Positions 43,406-56,496 of a stretch of 64,000 bases of DNA are shown here, piece after piece (the first letter of the stretch is position 1; every line of letters begins with the position of its first letter). The notes beneath the pieces are model-generated. The model did not search any database. It was not told the origin of the DNA and saw nothing but the letters and a program-made list of their open reading frames with translations. The position numbers and the translations under genes were made by a program. The stretch comes from Macrolepiota albuminosa (Eukaryota > Basidiomycota > Agaricomycetes > Agaricales > Agaricaceae). Location: contig JAMWFC010000049.1 of assembly GCA_027475525.1 (NCBI GenBank), positions 1,959,553-2,023,552 of the forward strand. The letters are read 5' to 3'.

Positions 43406-43846
43406 GAACAAATGACGTTAAAAAGGGAAGACACTATTTCCACACATATATGTAACCATACTAGTATCACATGACGTTAAAAAGTGAATACATTATTCCC
43501 ACACATATTTGTAACCGTACAGATGACGGTAGTATCACATGACGTTAAAAATCAAAGACATTATTCCCACGCATCTCTGTAACCATACATACATATAGTA
43601 TGTCACATGATGTTAAAAAGTGAAGACATTACTCCCACGCATACATAGTCTACTGCTGACTAAGTAACTGTACAGACGAACGGTAGTATCACATGACATT
43701 AAAAATCAAAGACATTATTCCCACGCTTACCTGAAAGAAGTAATGGCAATGAGAACAAACACAGTCACATGACAGCAAAAATCGAAGACATTTTTCCCAC
43801 ACATAGTCCACTGCACAGAAAAACCTCGATCTATTCTAGATCTTGG
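43406..43846 (+). repeat. Irregular array of a 36-40 bp motif, six copies
   Basis: A motif of the form CACATGACGTTAAAAATCAA followed by AGACATTATTCCCACGCAT occurs at about 43411, 43470, 43535, 43607, 43691 and 43766, spaced 60-85 bp apart by variable sequence that itself shares GTAACCATAC/GTAACCGTAC. The last unit and its flank (43775-43846) recur inverted at the right end of the window (63927-64000). Subterminal arrays of this kind are typical of DNA transposon ends, but no transposase is attached here. Confidence 0.8.
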
Positions 43847-45289
43847 AACACCCTCAATGCTGTACGACGGGATCTCGTGCATATGGATGTGGCCAACCGA
43901 TGTACTAACGGTGTGTCCAAAAGTGTCCTCTAATGTGAGAAGATATAGACAACAATCGCGAACATGTATGAGGGGGATAATCAGATAAACGCACCGCCAT
44001 TGAGGGATGGCATGACATCAAGACAAAACTCTGGACTGGACTGGGTACGGAGTTCAGGCCTTGAGATTGGTTGCTTCTGAAGTCACCTCACACTTGATTG
44101 TCGTCCCATTTGACACATTTCCCTGCGGCAACAAGCTCTCAGACTTGTATTCAGAGCCATCGCTACATCTTTACCTCATCCTCAAGTCTACATCTACATC
44201 TACATCAACTCACTCAGCGTCGCGTTGAGTACCCTCTATCAATACACCAGAACCTTTACAGCTTGGTCGCATGGGTAGGGGTGGATGTATAGTACATTTA
44301 TCGAGAATTACCTTGGATACAACAACAAATGCAGGGGGTTGCAGTTGAAACGTCTTTTGATCAATTGGTACTCCATGTTCAATATTCCACTAATACAGAA
44401 TCTCGTCACATTGCGATGACAATAAATCATGCATGCACGCAGTATATAGCACCTCCCGAGAACATCACGCAAGAAACGACGACTAAAAAGCAAAAACCCG
44501 GGATAAAACCCCACAAGCCTGCACACAAGTCAAAATGAGAAATACAAAAAAGCGAAGCACAATGCCCTGAAACGATGCGCAAAGATGTGAGATGTGTCAG
44601 GTGACTGATTGATATCCCTCCTGGTTTGCTGCGTGGCATGGGTAGCTGAAGGCATGCCATTGTTTCAGAAGTCACATACTCTGTGATAACAAAGTGAAAG
44701 GCTATTGACCAGAACAATTCAATGGCAAGGTAACAACTTACAGAATGCCCGTGAGTCTGGAATACTGTGTTGGCAGTACGTCATACATCTACGCCAGCTG
44801 GGCTAGAGCAAGAGGTTGCGAAGGGTAGTCTTGCTGAGGCTCTGGAGTGAGAAGGTTGATTGGGCTTTGGAACAGAGATCCCAGCTCTGCTGTGTGGCTG
44901 AGACTTGTGGATGGGCCATTGCCTTATGTCGGCACCAACCATGGCAGATGGTGTTGATTATAAGAGAGAACTCAGGAACTGTCTTTGTTGACAGATCCTT
45001 GTGACTAGCAGCAACTTTTCAGTGTGAAGCTTTCGTTGTATATAATTATACATAATTCCCTGAATTCTTCACTTGTTCTCCAGTCCTTCCTGGCCCCTCT
45101 TCCACCAATCAGGATACTGCTCTTTTATGCCGCTGCCTTTCTTAAAACACTTTTTGATTGTATGTCCCATGCAGCTGCAAACCAGATTAGAGCAAGTGCT
45201 CCTGTCCTTAGCATTGTGGCTAGTCTATGCCACCAATGCCTGAGCTGACTTTGCAAGGGCTATTGCAGATGCGCTATAGAGAAGTGCGT
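43847..45289. other. No recognisable gene
   Basis: Mixed-composition sequence. Only short open frames occur and none looks like protein. About 44.8-45.3 kb may be worn copia sequence next to the relic, but I cannot show it. Confidence 0.5.
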
Positions 45290-46287
45290 GTATAGTTAGT
45301 TGCACAATGACCTCAGCAGAGGTCTTCTCATTGGTCAGGAACCTAGTGATAGGTGCCCATAAGCTGGGCATCGACTTAATGATGTATGCACAGAAATGCT
45401 GGTCATTGATTCTGGCACCCTAATTATTTGCTTTGCCCATGCAGTTCACAGTGCCTTAAAATATGCTTCAATGCTCATGCCATCTACATACTTGATTAAG
45501 ACAAGCTCCTTCTTAGCATAAATAAGACTCAAGTCTGACTGAGCATCATACAAGGCCATCAGAGATAGCCATGCATTGGCTGCAGATCCATTCATCTTTA
45601 CTTCTGCACCAATTGGATTTACAATGTTCAATGTCATCATACTCCATGCAAACATGTTATGTTGGAGCTATTTATCTGCAGTAGGGTTGGTGGCACCCCA
45701 CCATGTCATAGTTGCAGTAGAGATAGGAGCCTTGGAGTCAGACATTGCAGGATCAGTGATCTTTCTGGTCAAATAACCTAGCAAGCCATGCCCATGTGTG
45801 GCTTTAATAATCATTGTTTTAAAAGCTGTCCAATTGGAGCCATCAAACCTCTTTTCCATTGGAAAAAGGAACAAAGAAGGGTTGCTCTGAAACATATCAG
45901 GGGTTAAAGTTGGGTTTGGTTTTCTTTTTTTTCTTTCTTTTTTTAGGTTAGGAAAAAAAAAATTAGTGTCATTTCACTAAGTGGCACAGGGCCAGTAACC
46001 TATTAGATACAGAGACTCAGTCAGTGTATAAACAACTAATATTTGTTTTATATACCTGTTAGATACAGAGACTAATAAATATATATTAATGAGCCTATCA
46101 GCTTAGTAAGTTGTGATTGCACATATCTCAGTTGATGTATAAATGACTGAGATATGCTATATCTCTGACCCAATCGTATGTTTTCTAACTGTATAGTTTT
46201 TTTCATATCCATCTATTTTCCATTCTCTGCGACACACTACTCATGTATTTAGTTCTTATGACTCATATGTACTGTGATCCCTCTACA
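45290..46287 (-). mobile_element. Decayed Ty1/copia relic: gag and one LTR
   Basis: Minus-strand Gag pieces (45895-45668: KRFDGSNWTAFKTMIIKAT; 45655-45446: LNIVNPIGAEVKMNGSAANA) match the Gag at 63152-63771 almost residue by residue. To the right a tract gtggcacagggccagtaacc precedes a 290-bp segment (46001-46287) that aligns with the copia LTR at 61096-61382, for example CTCAGTTGATGTATAAATGA versus CTCAGTCGATAGGTAAACGA, with most CpGs lost. Pol is missing. It is an old member of the family at 61-64 kb. Confidence 0.75.
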
Positions 46288-47399
46288 ACAAACCTCTATA
46301 GCATAATTTTCTTTAGAGGTCCCTTCATATTGTTGTACTTACTCATGTGGGTAGACTTATAGGCATAAGCATTATAGACTTTAGTCCTCACATACACTGT
46401 ATTATTTGCAAATGAATAATAAAAATGATGGTCTAGCCTGCCTCTGAGAGCCTCCAAAAGTTCAGGAGAGTTGATGATGGCCTATCCTTACAGGGATAGC
46501 AAAGATGAGGATGTGACATACATTAGTTCTGATGAGGCTACTCCTAATAAAGAGGAGTGTAAACATAAGAGAGGAGTGCATATTGCATGTAATTTCAAGA
46601 AGCAGAAGAAGTGTAAGAATGAAGCAGCTAAGCTGGAGTGCAACTTAAAGAGGCTACTGGGATTATTCTCTTGAGCATAGAGATTTATGTATTTGCTGAT
46701 TAAACAGCAGAGAGGCTCAATTTGTTCTTCAAAGGCACCTTATTGTTAGCCTCTTGCTCAGATCAGCCTCTAACTACTTCTCAGAGTAGATGTTGGCTGG
46801 TAAATCAATTATATGACTGCCTTTAGAACCTCCTGAGACATGTCTGCTGCCATCTACTTACTCTGCTATCTTCTTCATTTTCTTCAGCATTTGCATCAAA
46901 GACTGCAAGCTTCTCTCTGATGCTAATTATAATATGTCTGAGGATGTCAGCTGCACATTCTCCCTTTCTCTTTGTTGTGCCAACAACAATGCTCCACTTC
47001 CTTGGCCTTCAGAAGGTTGAGTGTCATCCTTTTCACAAGCTTGCTCCAGCTTATTTCTTTTTGGCTCTGACTCTATAGCTGTCTGCTTTTTAAGAGCTTT
47101 GTTAAATGTTGCAATTGTATTATGCTGCCTCTTTGGCAGCAGCAAAATTTTATCTAGCAGACTAGTAACCAACATCTATGCCATCAGATCCTGCAAAAAC
47201 TCTGTTTTCAGAGAGACATAATGACCCATTTGTAGCAGCCATCTCCACAGTGCTTTAGCCTGTGATTCTTTCTGCAACTGCTCCCTCTCCAACAGTTGTT
47301 CCTTTCCTTTCTTCTTGTTTTCAACTATTTTCTATTTGTGGAAAAGCAGCCTCACCTCTTTATATGATCCTTTCATTGGGCCCCATCTACTTTGCCTCC
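46288..47399. other. CpG-poor DNA without a recognisable gene
   Basis: This sequence has nearly no CG dinucleotides, like the relics on both sides. A minus-strand frame at 47175-46927 (FNKALKKQTAIESEPKRNKL) looks faintly protein-like and could be the worn accessory region of the following gypsy relic. Confidence 0.4.
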
Positions 47400-50300
47400 A
47401 ATCCTCTTATGACTTATCCTATAGAGACTCCTGTAGTATCTCATAGTTATACTGAACTTGATGCCTCCCTTCTTCTCACCTCTGAAGTCATCATTGGCTC
47501 CAAAGTCATATGCCTCTGGAATTACTCATTCAGAAAACAATGCATTATTATTTGGTCTAAACAGTTAAAGCAGTGATATATAAATCTTCAGCACAATTCT
47601 CCATGCCTAAAAGTGCTGCTGTAAACAACTCCAACACATAGTTAGACAACTTTGGTTTAGCCTAGATGATCCTATACAGCACAATAAATTTTGGACACAG
47701 CTTAGCATTTGCTACTTTTGCAGCCACTTGCTGTGCTAATACTTCTGAATCTGTATGGCTCAAATATCTATTACATGATACTTAACCTCCTGGTAGTGCT
47801 AATATGGTATATCCTTTCTCTTGAGATCAATATGTAGATTTGCAATAATATAGTGATGAGCCTTATAGGATTCATTCCAATAATTGCTCTTGAAATAGCA
47901 CAATAAACAATTGGCTACTTTATTAAGATCTCTTTTGACATAGGTTATGTCAAACTTATAACAGGACATATAGTCAATTCATTGCTACTAATGCAGCAAT
48001 AAGTTAGCTTGATTTTTAAAAAACTCAAGAGCTTTGTGGTTGGTTATGATATGAATGTCATACTCTATCAATTTGTTTTTCCAGTTCAGGAGGGCCTCCA
48101 AAATAATGAGCATTTCCAGCTCATGCATAGCATAGTTTTACTGTGCATTTGTGAACTTTTTTAATATGAAGCTTGCTAGTTGGCAAGACTTTCAGGATGA
48201 ATCTTGCCCATACATTGTCCTCACACCTATCTTTAATGCATCATAAATGAGCCATATTACTTCATTACATCATAGATAGATAGGCTATATGATCAGTATG
48301 TGGTTGCACATCTGTTTAACTATGTTAAAGCAATGCTTATATGCAGGATGCTATACAAATGGTGCCCTATTTTAAGTGATAGCCATAAGCAGTCCCATGT
48401 AGGTTGTGACATTTGGCAGAAATATTGATATATAGTTTACCAACCTGACAAAATGTTGTACATCACTATAGTTTTGTAGTGTCTGCCAGTCACAAATGCA
48501 ATCCAACTTATCCTGATCAGAATATTATACCTTAATTATCAATTACATGTGCCAAATAGTTCACACAGTCTACATATAGTTCATACTTCTTCTACTTCAG
48601 ATAGAGTAAATTTGAACACAACTGCTCAAATATGACATGAGGATGCTTTTTGTGTTCCTTGATAGAATGAGAGTAAATGAACATGTCATTTAAATATACA
48701 TTTATGAATCTTTCAATAACATCATGAAAGATAGACATCATTAACTATTGAAAGATTGCTAGTGCATTGCAATTTCCAATTTGCATAATATTACTGACAT
48801 ACATGCTAGTAATAGACAAAAATATAGTCTTTCCTGATTAATTTTCAATCTAACCTTGGCTCTCACAATATTTTCCTGAATCACTTTCTATTGATGGTGT
48901 TGTCATTGCACTGACATGCATCTAATGCCATGTGTAGTGTCCCATCTTTCTTTGAGATACATAATAGTAGTGTGGCCTGTGATGCAGGTTTTGCTTCCCA
49001 CCAATGTGCTTTAAGATAATAGTTCATTTTTTCTCGCAGTTGCTGCTGCAAAACTATCAGACACTGCAAAAAGTCATACTTTCATTGCTTTGCATCATCA
49101 ATAAGGTAATCTTGTGGTTAACCTTGTGTCAAGAAGGCAGCTCCTTCTTGATCTCATTTATTATATTGGCAAACTCTATCTGCTACTGCTAGCACAGCCA
49201 TGGGATATTATTCTGAGACAACCCCATGGTCTGGCTCTTGCTTTTATCACATCTTAGCAACTGTGGTGGGCTCTTCCTATCATTCAGCTCATGGCTCTAG
49301 TTATATTTTTCTCTTAGGTATTGTATCTGCTCTTTGCAGTCATTTGAAATAGACAACTGTACTGATACCATCTTCTTTGCTCTTCTTGATGAGACTGACC
49401 CTCCTTCTAGTCATACTTTTTCTGTAGCTGATATCTTATCATTTATTTCCTGCCAATAGACCTCAGTTTAGTGCATCTATGAATAACTCTCATAAGTACA
49501 CATGAATACCACTAGTTTGTTCTATTCTCAGAGAATTTGAGGGTCCAACACCCAATTAAATATCAGAGAAGGTACTGGCCAGTCTCATATAGATTTGTCT
49601 GACAATTCACTGGCAGTCTTGTTGTTCATTACTTTTTCAATCTTGGAAGCCACTGGGTCTTTTTAGCATACCAACTTCTTGACTTTAACTCTGGACAACG
49701 TGAGCTAGCATTCACCTTTTTCTAGCCACTCACTTCTCTAGGTTCTTTTGGCTAATTTTTCCTCACTTGCATCCACCATGTCTGCAGTTGGTTCTTTCTA
49801 CCCCAAGTATCCTTATACTTAGCCCACTTATCCTTTGATAGGATAAGTGCTTTATATCTTTCAGATAAGCCTTCCTAAGGTTGAGCTTGTTCCAGTTTTT
49901 CCTCTATTGTGGCACTTTATTGCCCTAAGCATAGTCAATCCTTGCCTGCTGTCTAAGAGGCCCATTTAGCTTGATTTTGCTCCATCACCTATTGATACTA
50001 GATTCTATCATTAGAGTCATTCAGTGCAATGTGCACTGCTAAAATTTTGATCCCAGCCACAACCATCTTATTAGTGCTAAAATTAAGCACCACCTTATGC
50101 TTGTGTCAGGTTCTGCTGATGACGGGGGCTTCCAACTGCGAGCAGGTCCTTACTAGGTGGACTCAATGTCTATGGATAGCTCTGGAGGCTGAGGGTATGC
50201 TCTGGGGCAGCTGGCAGGGCTCTGGTGGTACTTCAGGATGTATACGGAGGGCCAGAGGTGGGGCTAGTAGAGGTGGAGTCCTGGGCTAAGTCCGAGACAT

Positions 50301-53300
50301 GACAAAGTGGGGCGGAGCCAAAGGGCAGAGAGACACTGAGGGAGGGGATTGCAGACAATCCAAGACTAGGAGACAGAAAAGAAGAAAAGTGAGACTTAAG
50401 ATCAGAAGACCGAGTTGATGAGAAACGAGTAGATTTAGCAAGTAGATAGATGAACAAGCATAGAGACAAAAGTTATAGCAATATCAAGACTACTGTAATG
50501 AGCTACAAACTATGGGTTAAATACCAGTCACCAGGTGAGGTTCATGTCCCCTTCCACATGGTCAGTTCTATGCGGTGTATTGCCCAGGTAGGAGTCCTCT
50601 GCGGTGTGTGTGGTCTCAGGAGTCCAGGTGGGTTGCGCTGTATTGTCTGGGTCCAGGAGTGGCACCAAGGGTGTGACTTTGAATGGGGTGGCCCTCAAGG
50701 TAGATTGATCAGTATCTGGAACGGCATCCAGGGTGCATGACATGCTGGTCAGGATTTGGGTTTCGCTGGAGGGCTGCTTGTCAGGTTTGGCTGGGTCAGT
50801 GTGGGTTGGAGTAGTATCAGATTTAGTCGGTCTAGATCTGGTATTGCCTGGGGACCTGCTGGGTTGGGGCTCAGGGGGTGGGTTCAGAGGTGGGGGTTTG
50901 GGCAGGTGCTGAGTGGGGTTTGGGGTGGCATCGCTGTGGCTCATGACAGCTTGCACATGTATAGTGTTCTAATAATCATGTTATATCAGTTAAATTTAGT
51001 TATATTGATATACTCTATACTTGTTAACCCAGAGACTGAAATCTCCAGATTTGCCCCAAATTGCATAGCAGCTCAGCTATCCACTGTGCCCAGCTGCAAG
51101 GTAATGGATTGTTCAAATCAATGAAAAGCCAAGTCATGCATCTGGCAGAACTGGGGGGTTACTCTAGTTGTGGTACTTTCTGAGTTTCATAGCATCCAAG
51201 CATCATGACCTTCCACCTTCACATATGTAGCAAGATATTCCTTGTCTTCTTGCCACACTTTTAGTAAAGCCAGCTTGCAAGCTAACATGCAAAGTTTCAA
51301 CTATTGTCATCCTCAGAATAGTTTATCAAGGCCATCAAAAACTTGAATTCTGCTGAACTTTCATATAGCTCAGCATTATACATGTCTACCTCTACATACT
51401 CATTTCCATCAAAAGTCACTGTCTCTATCTCATTCTCAGATGATCTATCCTTGATAGAATAGACACTCTCCTAGTCCTCCTTCAAGTCCAGCTCCTCATC
51501 TACTTCATTTGTGGACTCATCTGCAACCATGTGCATGGCATGTATATATACTCTTGGCTTACTCTCAACCTGCTCCTTCTTTGGACAAGTGCTAGCAAAA
51601 TATTTTTTTTCACTATATGCATAACACATCACCTTGCTGATAACACCAACAGTGATTGAGTGCACTATTTGTTATGTCTTAAGACATTGTCTCCAGTGCT
51701 TGGTATAAGAGTGCAAGGCTGAGGCAGGGGTACCAGTATGCTCAAGTAAGATAACTATGTCAACATGCTAGAGTTTAGTGCTGCTGATGCTGTCTAGCAA
51801 AAGAGATGAGCAATAAAGCTGATGCTGACATAAAGCAAAGAAAATATTGTAATGCAATGTGTCTATAGTAGTACTATAAAGAACGCTAATGCTAAAACAA
51901 ATCTAGCATCAAGCTTGAACAATAGCTTGAGCTAGCAAAGGCTAGCAATGAGTAGTAATTGAGAATAAAAGATCCAATTCTTCTTTTTCTCCTCTATTTA
52001 CAAAGTTTGTAGTTAGCTTTTATACTATATGCTATTGTAATTCAAAAAAAAGTTCATGTAGAGCACTAGAATTTAGCACCTCACCTTCTGATCATAGCTA
52101 ATGACAACTGCTAGCACATGGGCAATGGTGACTAACAGCATAACAGCCTATTAGCCACAGCAATTACAAGATAATAGTAAAATCAAAATATTTACTCACT
52201 TTTCTGAGTGCAACTCCAATTGGCCAGGCTATCCCAGAATGTAGTCAGAGAAACCTAGACAGACACCCTCATTCAATAGTGCTAATCTCAGTACTACTTA
52301 TTTCCTCAAGTTCCCATAAGTTTAGATATCAAGCTTTTATACTTTCTGATAGCAGTGCCCCAACAAGTGGCAGTGCTTAATAATAACCCTTTCAGGTGCT
52401 TAGTCAGAAATGAGTTGAGATTGTAGCATCTAAATTTCTGAGCATCATATGTGTATATTGTCTGGTATATGTGTAAAGTAGTTGAATGTCTGTTTTGTTG
52501 CTATAGACCAGTCAGGAGACCAATGGCCTGAATTTTCTATAGCTCTGTAATATCTCTTGATGTACTCAATCTGAGCAAAAGCCCATCATCATGTTTCTCA
52601 CCCAACCCTTCAGGGCCTGGTCCATGCTCTTTTTGCACTTCATGGTTCCCCTTAATCTTAGATAGATGGGCTTCTTACTTTTCATTCTAGATCTTAAATC
52701 CATTGGACTTAGGTTAGTTTTGATCAGGCAGTATTCACCTCACCATAAACCTGGAGCTATGGTTGTGCTTCAAATTCATCTTCTTAACCAGGAACATGTT
52801 AATCATTCTCTTTTAATATAGATCTCCAGCACTTGGCAAGAATACCTCTTTTATTTTTGAGCTAAGATGGTTAAAGTGGTGTGCCATCTTCAATGTTTGC
52901 TTATAATGTATTGCATGTACTACAAATTCTTTAACTTCATTTATTTCAGGAGACAATCTATTATTATGGATTAACACTTGTCACATCTCTGTGGAGATGC
53001 CTTTTAAAAAAGTTTTGCACATTGTCCAGGCATTGGGATAAATGGCCATGTTCTGCACATAGTCAACCAACATATCATAGAAACCTTGTGCTCCAAGCAC
53101 TTTAGTATACACTAATAAGTAGAAGGCTTGCTATGCATCCTGCATTGTGGATATACCTACAAATCAATTGTATAATTCAAGGATAATATTCTTGAAAGTC
53201 CAATGCTGCCTAGCCCTGTTAAAATAAAAGACATAATGGCAGAACCACCTCTTTGTAGAACCATTGAGTAACTCTAACAATACAAAAATGTGTTCTTTAT

Positions 53301-54600
53301 CCATATGATCTTATTTATACAGACATGCTGCCAACTTGTAGCATAGATCCATAATCCAGTCTTTGAATTTACTGAACTTTGTTCCATTTTTTTAAGGTTG
53401 AATATGTTTTGAGTTGGTCTTTTTTAGTTTGATCCTTTCATGTAACTGAAGAGCAATTTCCACTGCATTATCAATTATACTGACTAGATATTGATGCATA
53501 ATGTCTGTATAGGCTCACATAGCTTTATTCATATCTAGAGTCTTGTTTTGTCTCTTGGCTAAGCTGAATATCAAAAAAGTACATACAGGCTGATATACCA
53601 GATCCTGAGAACTCTGAGACCTCTCAGGCTGCAGTCTAGGCAGTCCTGACTGCTTCTTCATTCCCAAACCACTACACTATGGATTATGGTCTTGACTAGT
53701 GCTCTTACTTCCTTTCTGGATATGGTGGGCTTTCTGAGTTCCTTTACAAACTCTTGCCTCATTTTATCAATAAGTTGTAATCTTTGAAAATGATCTTCTG
53801 ATCATTGATACACAAGTATTCTTGCTTGCATAAGTCCTGCATTTGCATTTGTTGAAATGCTACTTGATTCTGAAAAAAGTCCATGAATAGTACTCTTGCA
53901 GGCACTACTGGGTCTTTAGCTTCTTGTTTCATCTGCAGTAACAGAACTTCTCTAGATATAGTCTCCAGCTGTATTTATATAGCCAGTCTCAAAGTCACAG
54001 TCTTGGCTACTGACGTAGCTGCTGCTTAATATCTCAAAAATCTCTGCTGTTATTAATTTATAGCCATCTACATCTGATATTGCTTCTCAGTCTCCCCTAC
54101 TTATTGCAAAACAAAAATATTGCTGAATGCCCCCTTAATATGGAGCAAACTCCCTCTCCTTGCAAAAATTGTAGAAATCAATTCCATTGCAGATAGAGTA
54201 GACACTGCAGAATCTTGATAGGCTTTGTGATCAAAATAGCTCTGAGCTTCCAAATTGAGGATATATGTATATACTGCAATATACTCATCTGTTTCTATGT
54301 CCAGAATCAATTCACTTCTAGCCTACAATAATTGCATGTGCTTGTTCATATACAGCCTCAGTTTAGCTTGTGTCAACACTTTGCTGATCTCTAGGTACCT
54401 TGCTCAGATTATTACTACTTGCATATCCAGAGTTGCATTATAGTGTCTACTCTCATTCTTATCTGACATATCATCAACTACTGTAAGCTGGTGAAAATTC
54501 TCTACTTGCTATCTGCACTAGTGCTGCTGAGCATTGATCCACTGGCTGTCAACTTAGCAAAGTCAATTTAGAGATATTCTTCTATGGAGTTCCTGCCCTA
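47400..54600 (-). mobile_element. Ancient CpG-stripped gypsy relic related to the 17.6-29.1 kb element
   Basis: Blocks are collinear with the nested gypsy: the integrase tail (about 47470-47830), RNase H and RT (47870-49200; for example AHWWEAKPASQATLLLCISK with KKDGTLHMALDACQ), protease (around 50.0 and 51.0 kb), a nucleocapsid trace (about 51.5 kb), capsid (52.5-53.5 kb) and N-terminal Gag (54310-54101; DEYIAVYTYILNLEAQSYF and DSAVSTLSAMELI). Most of the integrase core is deleted. No frame is intact. The near absence of CG dinucleotides shows long-term loss of methylated CpG. A younger solo LTR interrupts the protease region at 50104-50948. Confidence 0.8.
50104..50948 (-). repeat. Solo LTR (845 bp) in the gypsy relic
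   Basis: On the minus strand it starts TGTCATGAGCCACAG and ends CAGCAGAACCTGACA, with the same end style as the LTRs at 8130 and 10855 but otherwise different. A perfect 5-bp target duplication GCTTG flanks it (50099-50103 and 50949-50953). It still has CpGs, in contrast to the relic around it, so it is younger. Confidence 0.92.
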
Positions 54601-55173
54601 AATGGCAAATATCTTTTTTCTATTTGCAGAGCCTCCAATAGTGTTCTCAATTCCAAAAGGTGCTCTTTGAGGTACTTGTATAATTAATAGCAATTTACTG
54701 GTCACTCTAGCCTTCTCTCAGCCCTGCAGTGGTGGGATCATCTCAGCTCTATCATAAGCAAGCTTCCATGCATATCTATTCTGGCTGGAGCCACTTTAAT
54801 CTCAGCCACTTTCCAGTTTGCTCATTGTTGGACATGAACATGAAATATTACAAGTATGGCATTTTTATTGCTTTGCATTATACTAATTTATTTTTTGTAT
54901 TTAAATTGAATAATGCAAACATTAGCACCTTATAAAGGTGCTGAACTCAATCATAGTATATAACAATACAGAGGGCTAAAGAGATATAGAATATAATCTT
55001 TATTTGCCCAGTTCAATAATTATAGCTTCATCTCTATAATCCTTCTCACTCATCTCCTTGATAGTGCTGGAAAACACTTGTGGAGTTTGTTGGTAACATA
55101 GAGTCATCTTTGAGGTTCAGGATATTGTAATTTCTTACATAGAAACACAGGTACCATCCTTTTAACTCCTGAG
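54601..55173. other. AT-rich spacer without a recognisable gene
   Basis: Probably the worn leader or LTR of the gypsy relic, but I cannot place its edge. Confidence 0.4.
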
Positions 55174-55500
55174 TTGGGATTGCTAATAGTTGAAACATGG
55201 ATTGAAGGACAAAAGGGGCATAAATTTGCATTGCGGTGGTCTGGACCTTTCGTGATTCACAAAAAGCTTAAGGATACGACCTATCAGCTGAGGGAGTTGG
55301 ATGGGACGGTGAAACGGGAATCAATAGCAGTGAGCAGGTTGAAGGTTTTTTATTACAGAGAAGAGGTTCAAACCGTACAAACAGCTGGGCAAGCGGGGTG
55401 GCTGGGAATGGACAAAGATGAGGGTTGTAGAAATAAGGAAAATCGGGATGATGATACCAAGGTGTTATGGAAAAGGGGAGGGGTTGGAAGGGAGAATTAG
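55174..55500 (+). pseudogene. Integrase C-terminal fragment of another gypsy element
   Basis: The open frame contains a GPF/Y-type integrase tail (KFALRWSGPFVIHKKL, then YQLREL and SRLKVFYYRE). Nothing upstream is related, so the element is 5'-truncated at about 55170. Composition is less CpG-poor than the relic to its left. The C-terminal 45 residues are Lys/Arg/Asp-rich. Confidence 0.7.
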
Positions 55501-56496
55501 CTTCGACAAGAGAAACGGCAGACACAAGTAAAATAACAGGAAAACGGTCGGTTAGGTTTACAGCAGAAGACGAAAAGGTCGCATCGGGTAATTGAGGGTA
55601 CAAATGGGGAAGAAGAAAAATAAAGTTTTAGGATTGCGAGACCAACCAGCGGTTGAAATCAGAATGGGGAAGGAATCGGCAATAATGACAGTTTCCGGAG
55701 TAGATCGTCGATCTGGAGTATGTGTACGATTAGGTATAAAAAGAGAGGAAAACATACCAATAGACAGGTTTTTTACACCCCACATTTTCTGACTTTGAGT
55801 TTGGCTCGTTTTCGTACGTATCGTGTCTCTGCTAGTTTCGTATCGCCTGGCTGTTATATTTCTGGCTTGGACGTCGTCTGATCCGGTGTCAAGCTCCGCT
55901 TGATTGCTGTCAACGGCAGTGTACTCGACTCTTCTCGGCTTCTCGGTTTCGTCGCTTCTCTGTCTCGGCTCTTTATCTGTCTGTTCCGGTCCTGTCTCCG
56001 ACTGTTCCAAGTCGGTTTTGGTTGTCTCGACTCTGTTATTAGCACGTTCGGCGGATCGGCATCTCTGTTCGAGTTTCGGCACACCGGCACTACAACCCCT
56101 GGTATCTTAGCTTCGTCGATTTCACCATCCTCGCTTTACCTGGGCCTATATTGAGGCTTACGTTCCTACACTCCTCTTTTATCTGTGTTATACGCTACTA
56201 ATATACTCTTCTTTTTCTACACACTCGTCCGTCTTCGGCTTACGAGTCTTCGACCCATACGGCAAACGACCTTCCACGACCACTCTGCATATCTCATCTT
56301 TCCACTTCCAAATCGACCTCTACGCTTACTCTATTCGTTTCCCTTCCTTCGACTTCGCATCCGATCCATCAGGTAGCCCACCCCACTACCACACCGGTAT
56401 CTAATTTACAGCAGATATAGGGGCCGACGTTAATAAACAGAGGTTGTTTTCCCCATTTCAAACACTTTCTAGCTTCAATACCACAAGCATTGTACC
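55501..56496. other. Possible gypsy 3' end and F-box gene upstream region
   Basis: The left part (to about 55790) may be the 3' end and LTR of the fragment before it; a purine-rich run near 55604-55620 could be a polypurine tract, but no LTR pair is present to test this. From about 55800 it is pyrimidine-rich, as is common upstream of fungal genes. No protein-like frame. Confidence 0.4.

Noticed and set aside
50528..50956. 142-residue minus-strand frame in the solo LTR
   Set aside because: Pro/Thr-rich, covers the LTR itself and has no features of a gene.
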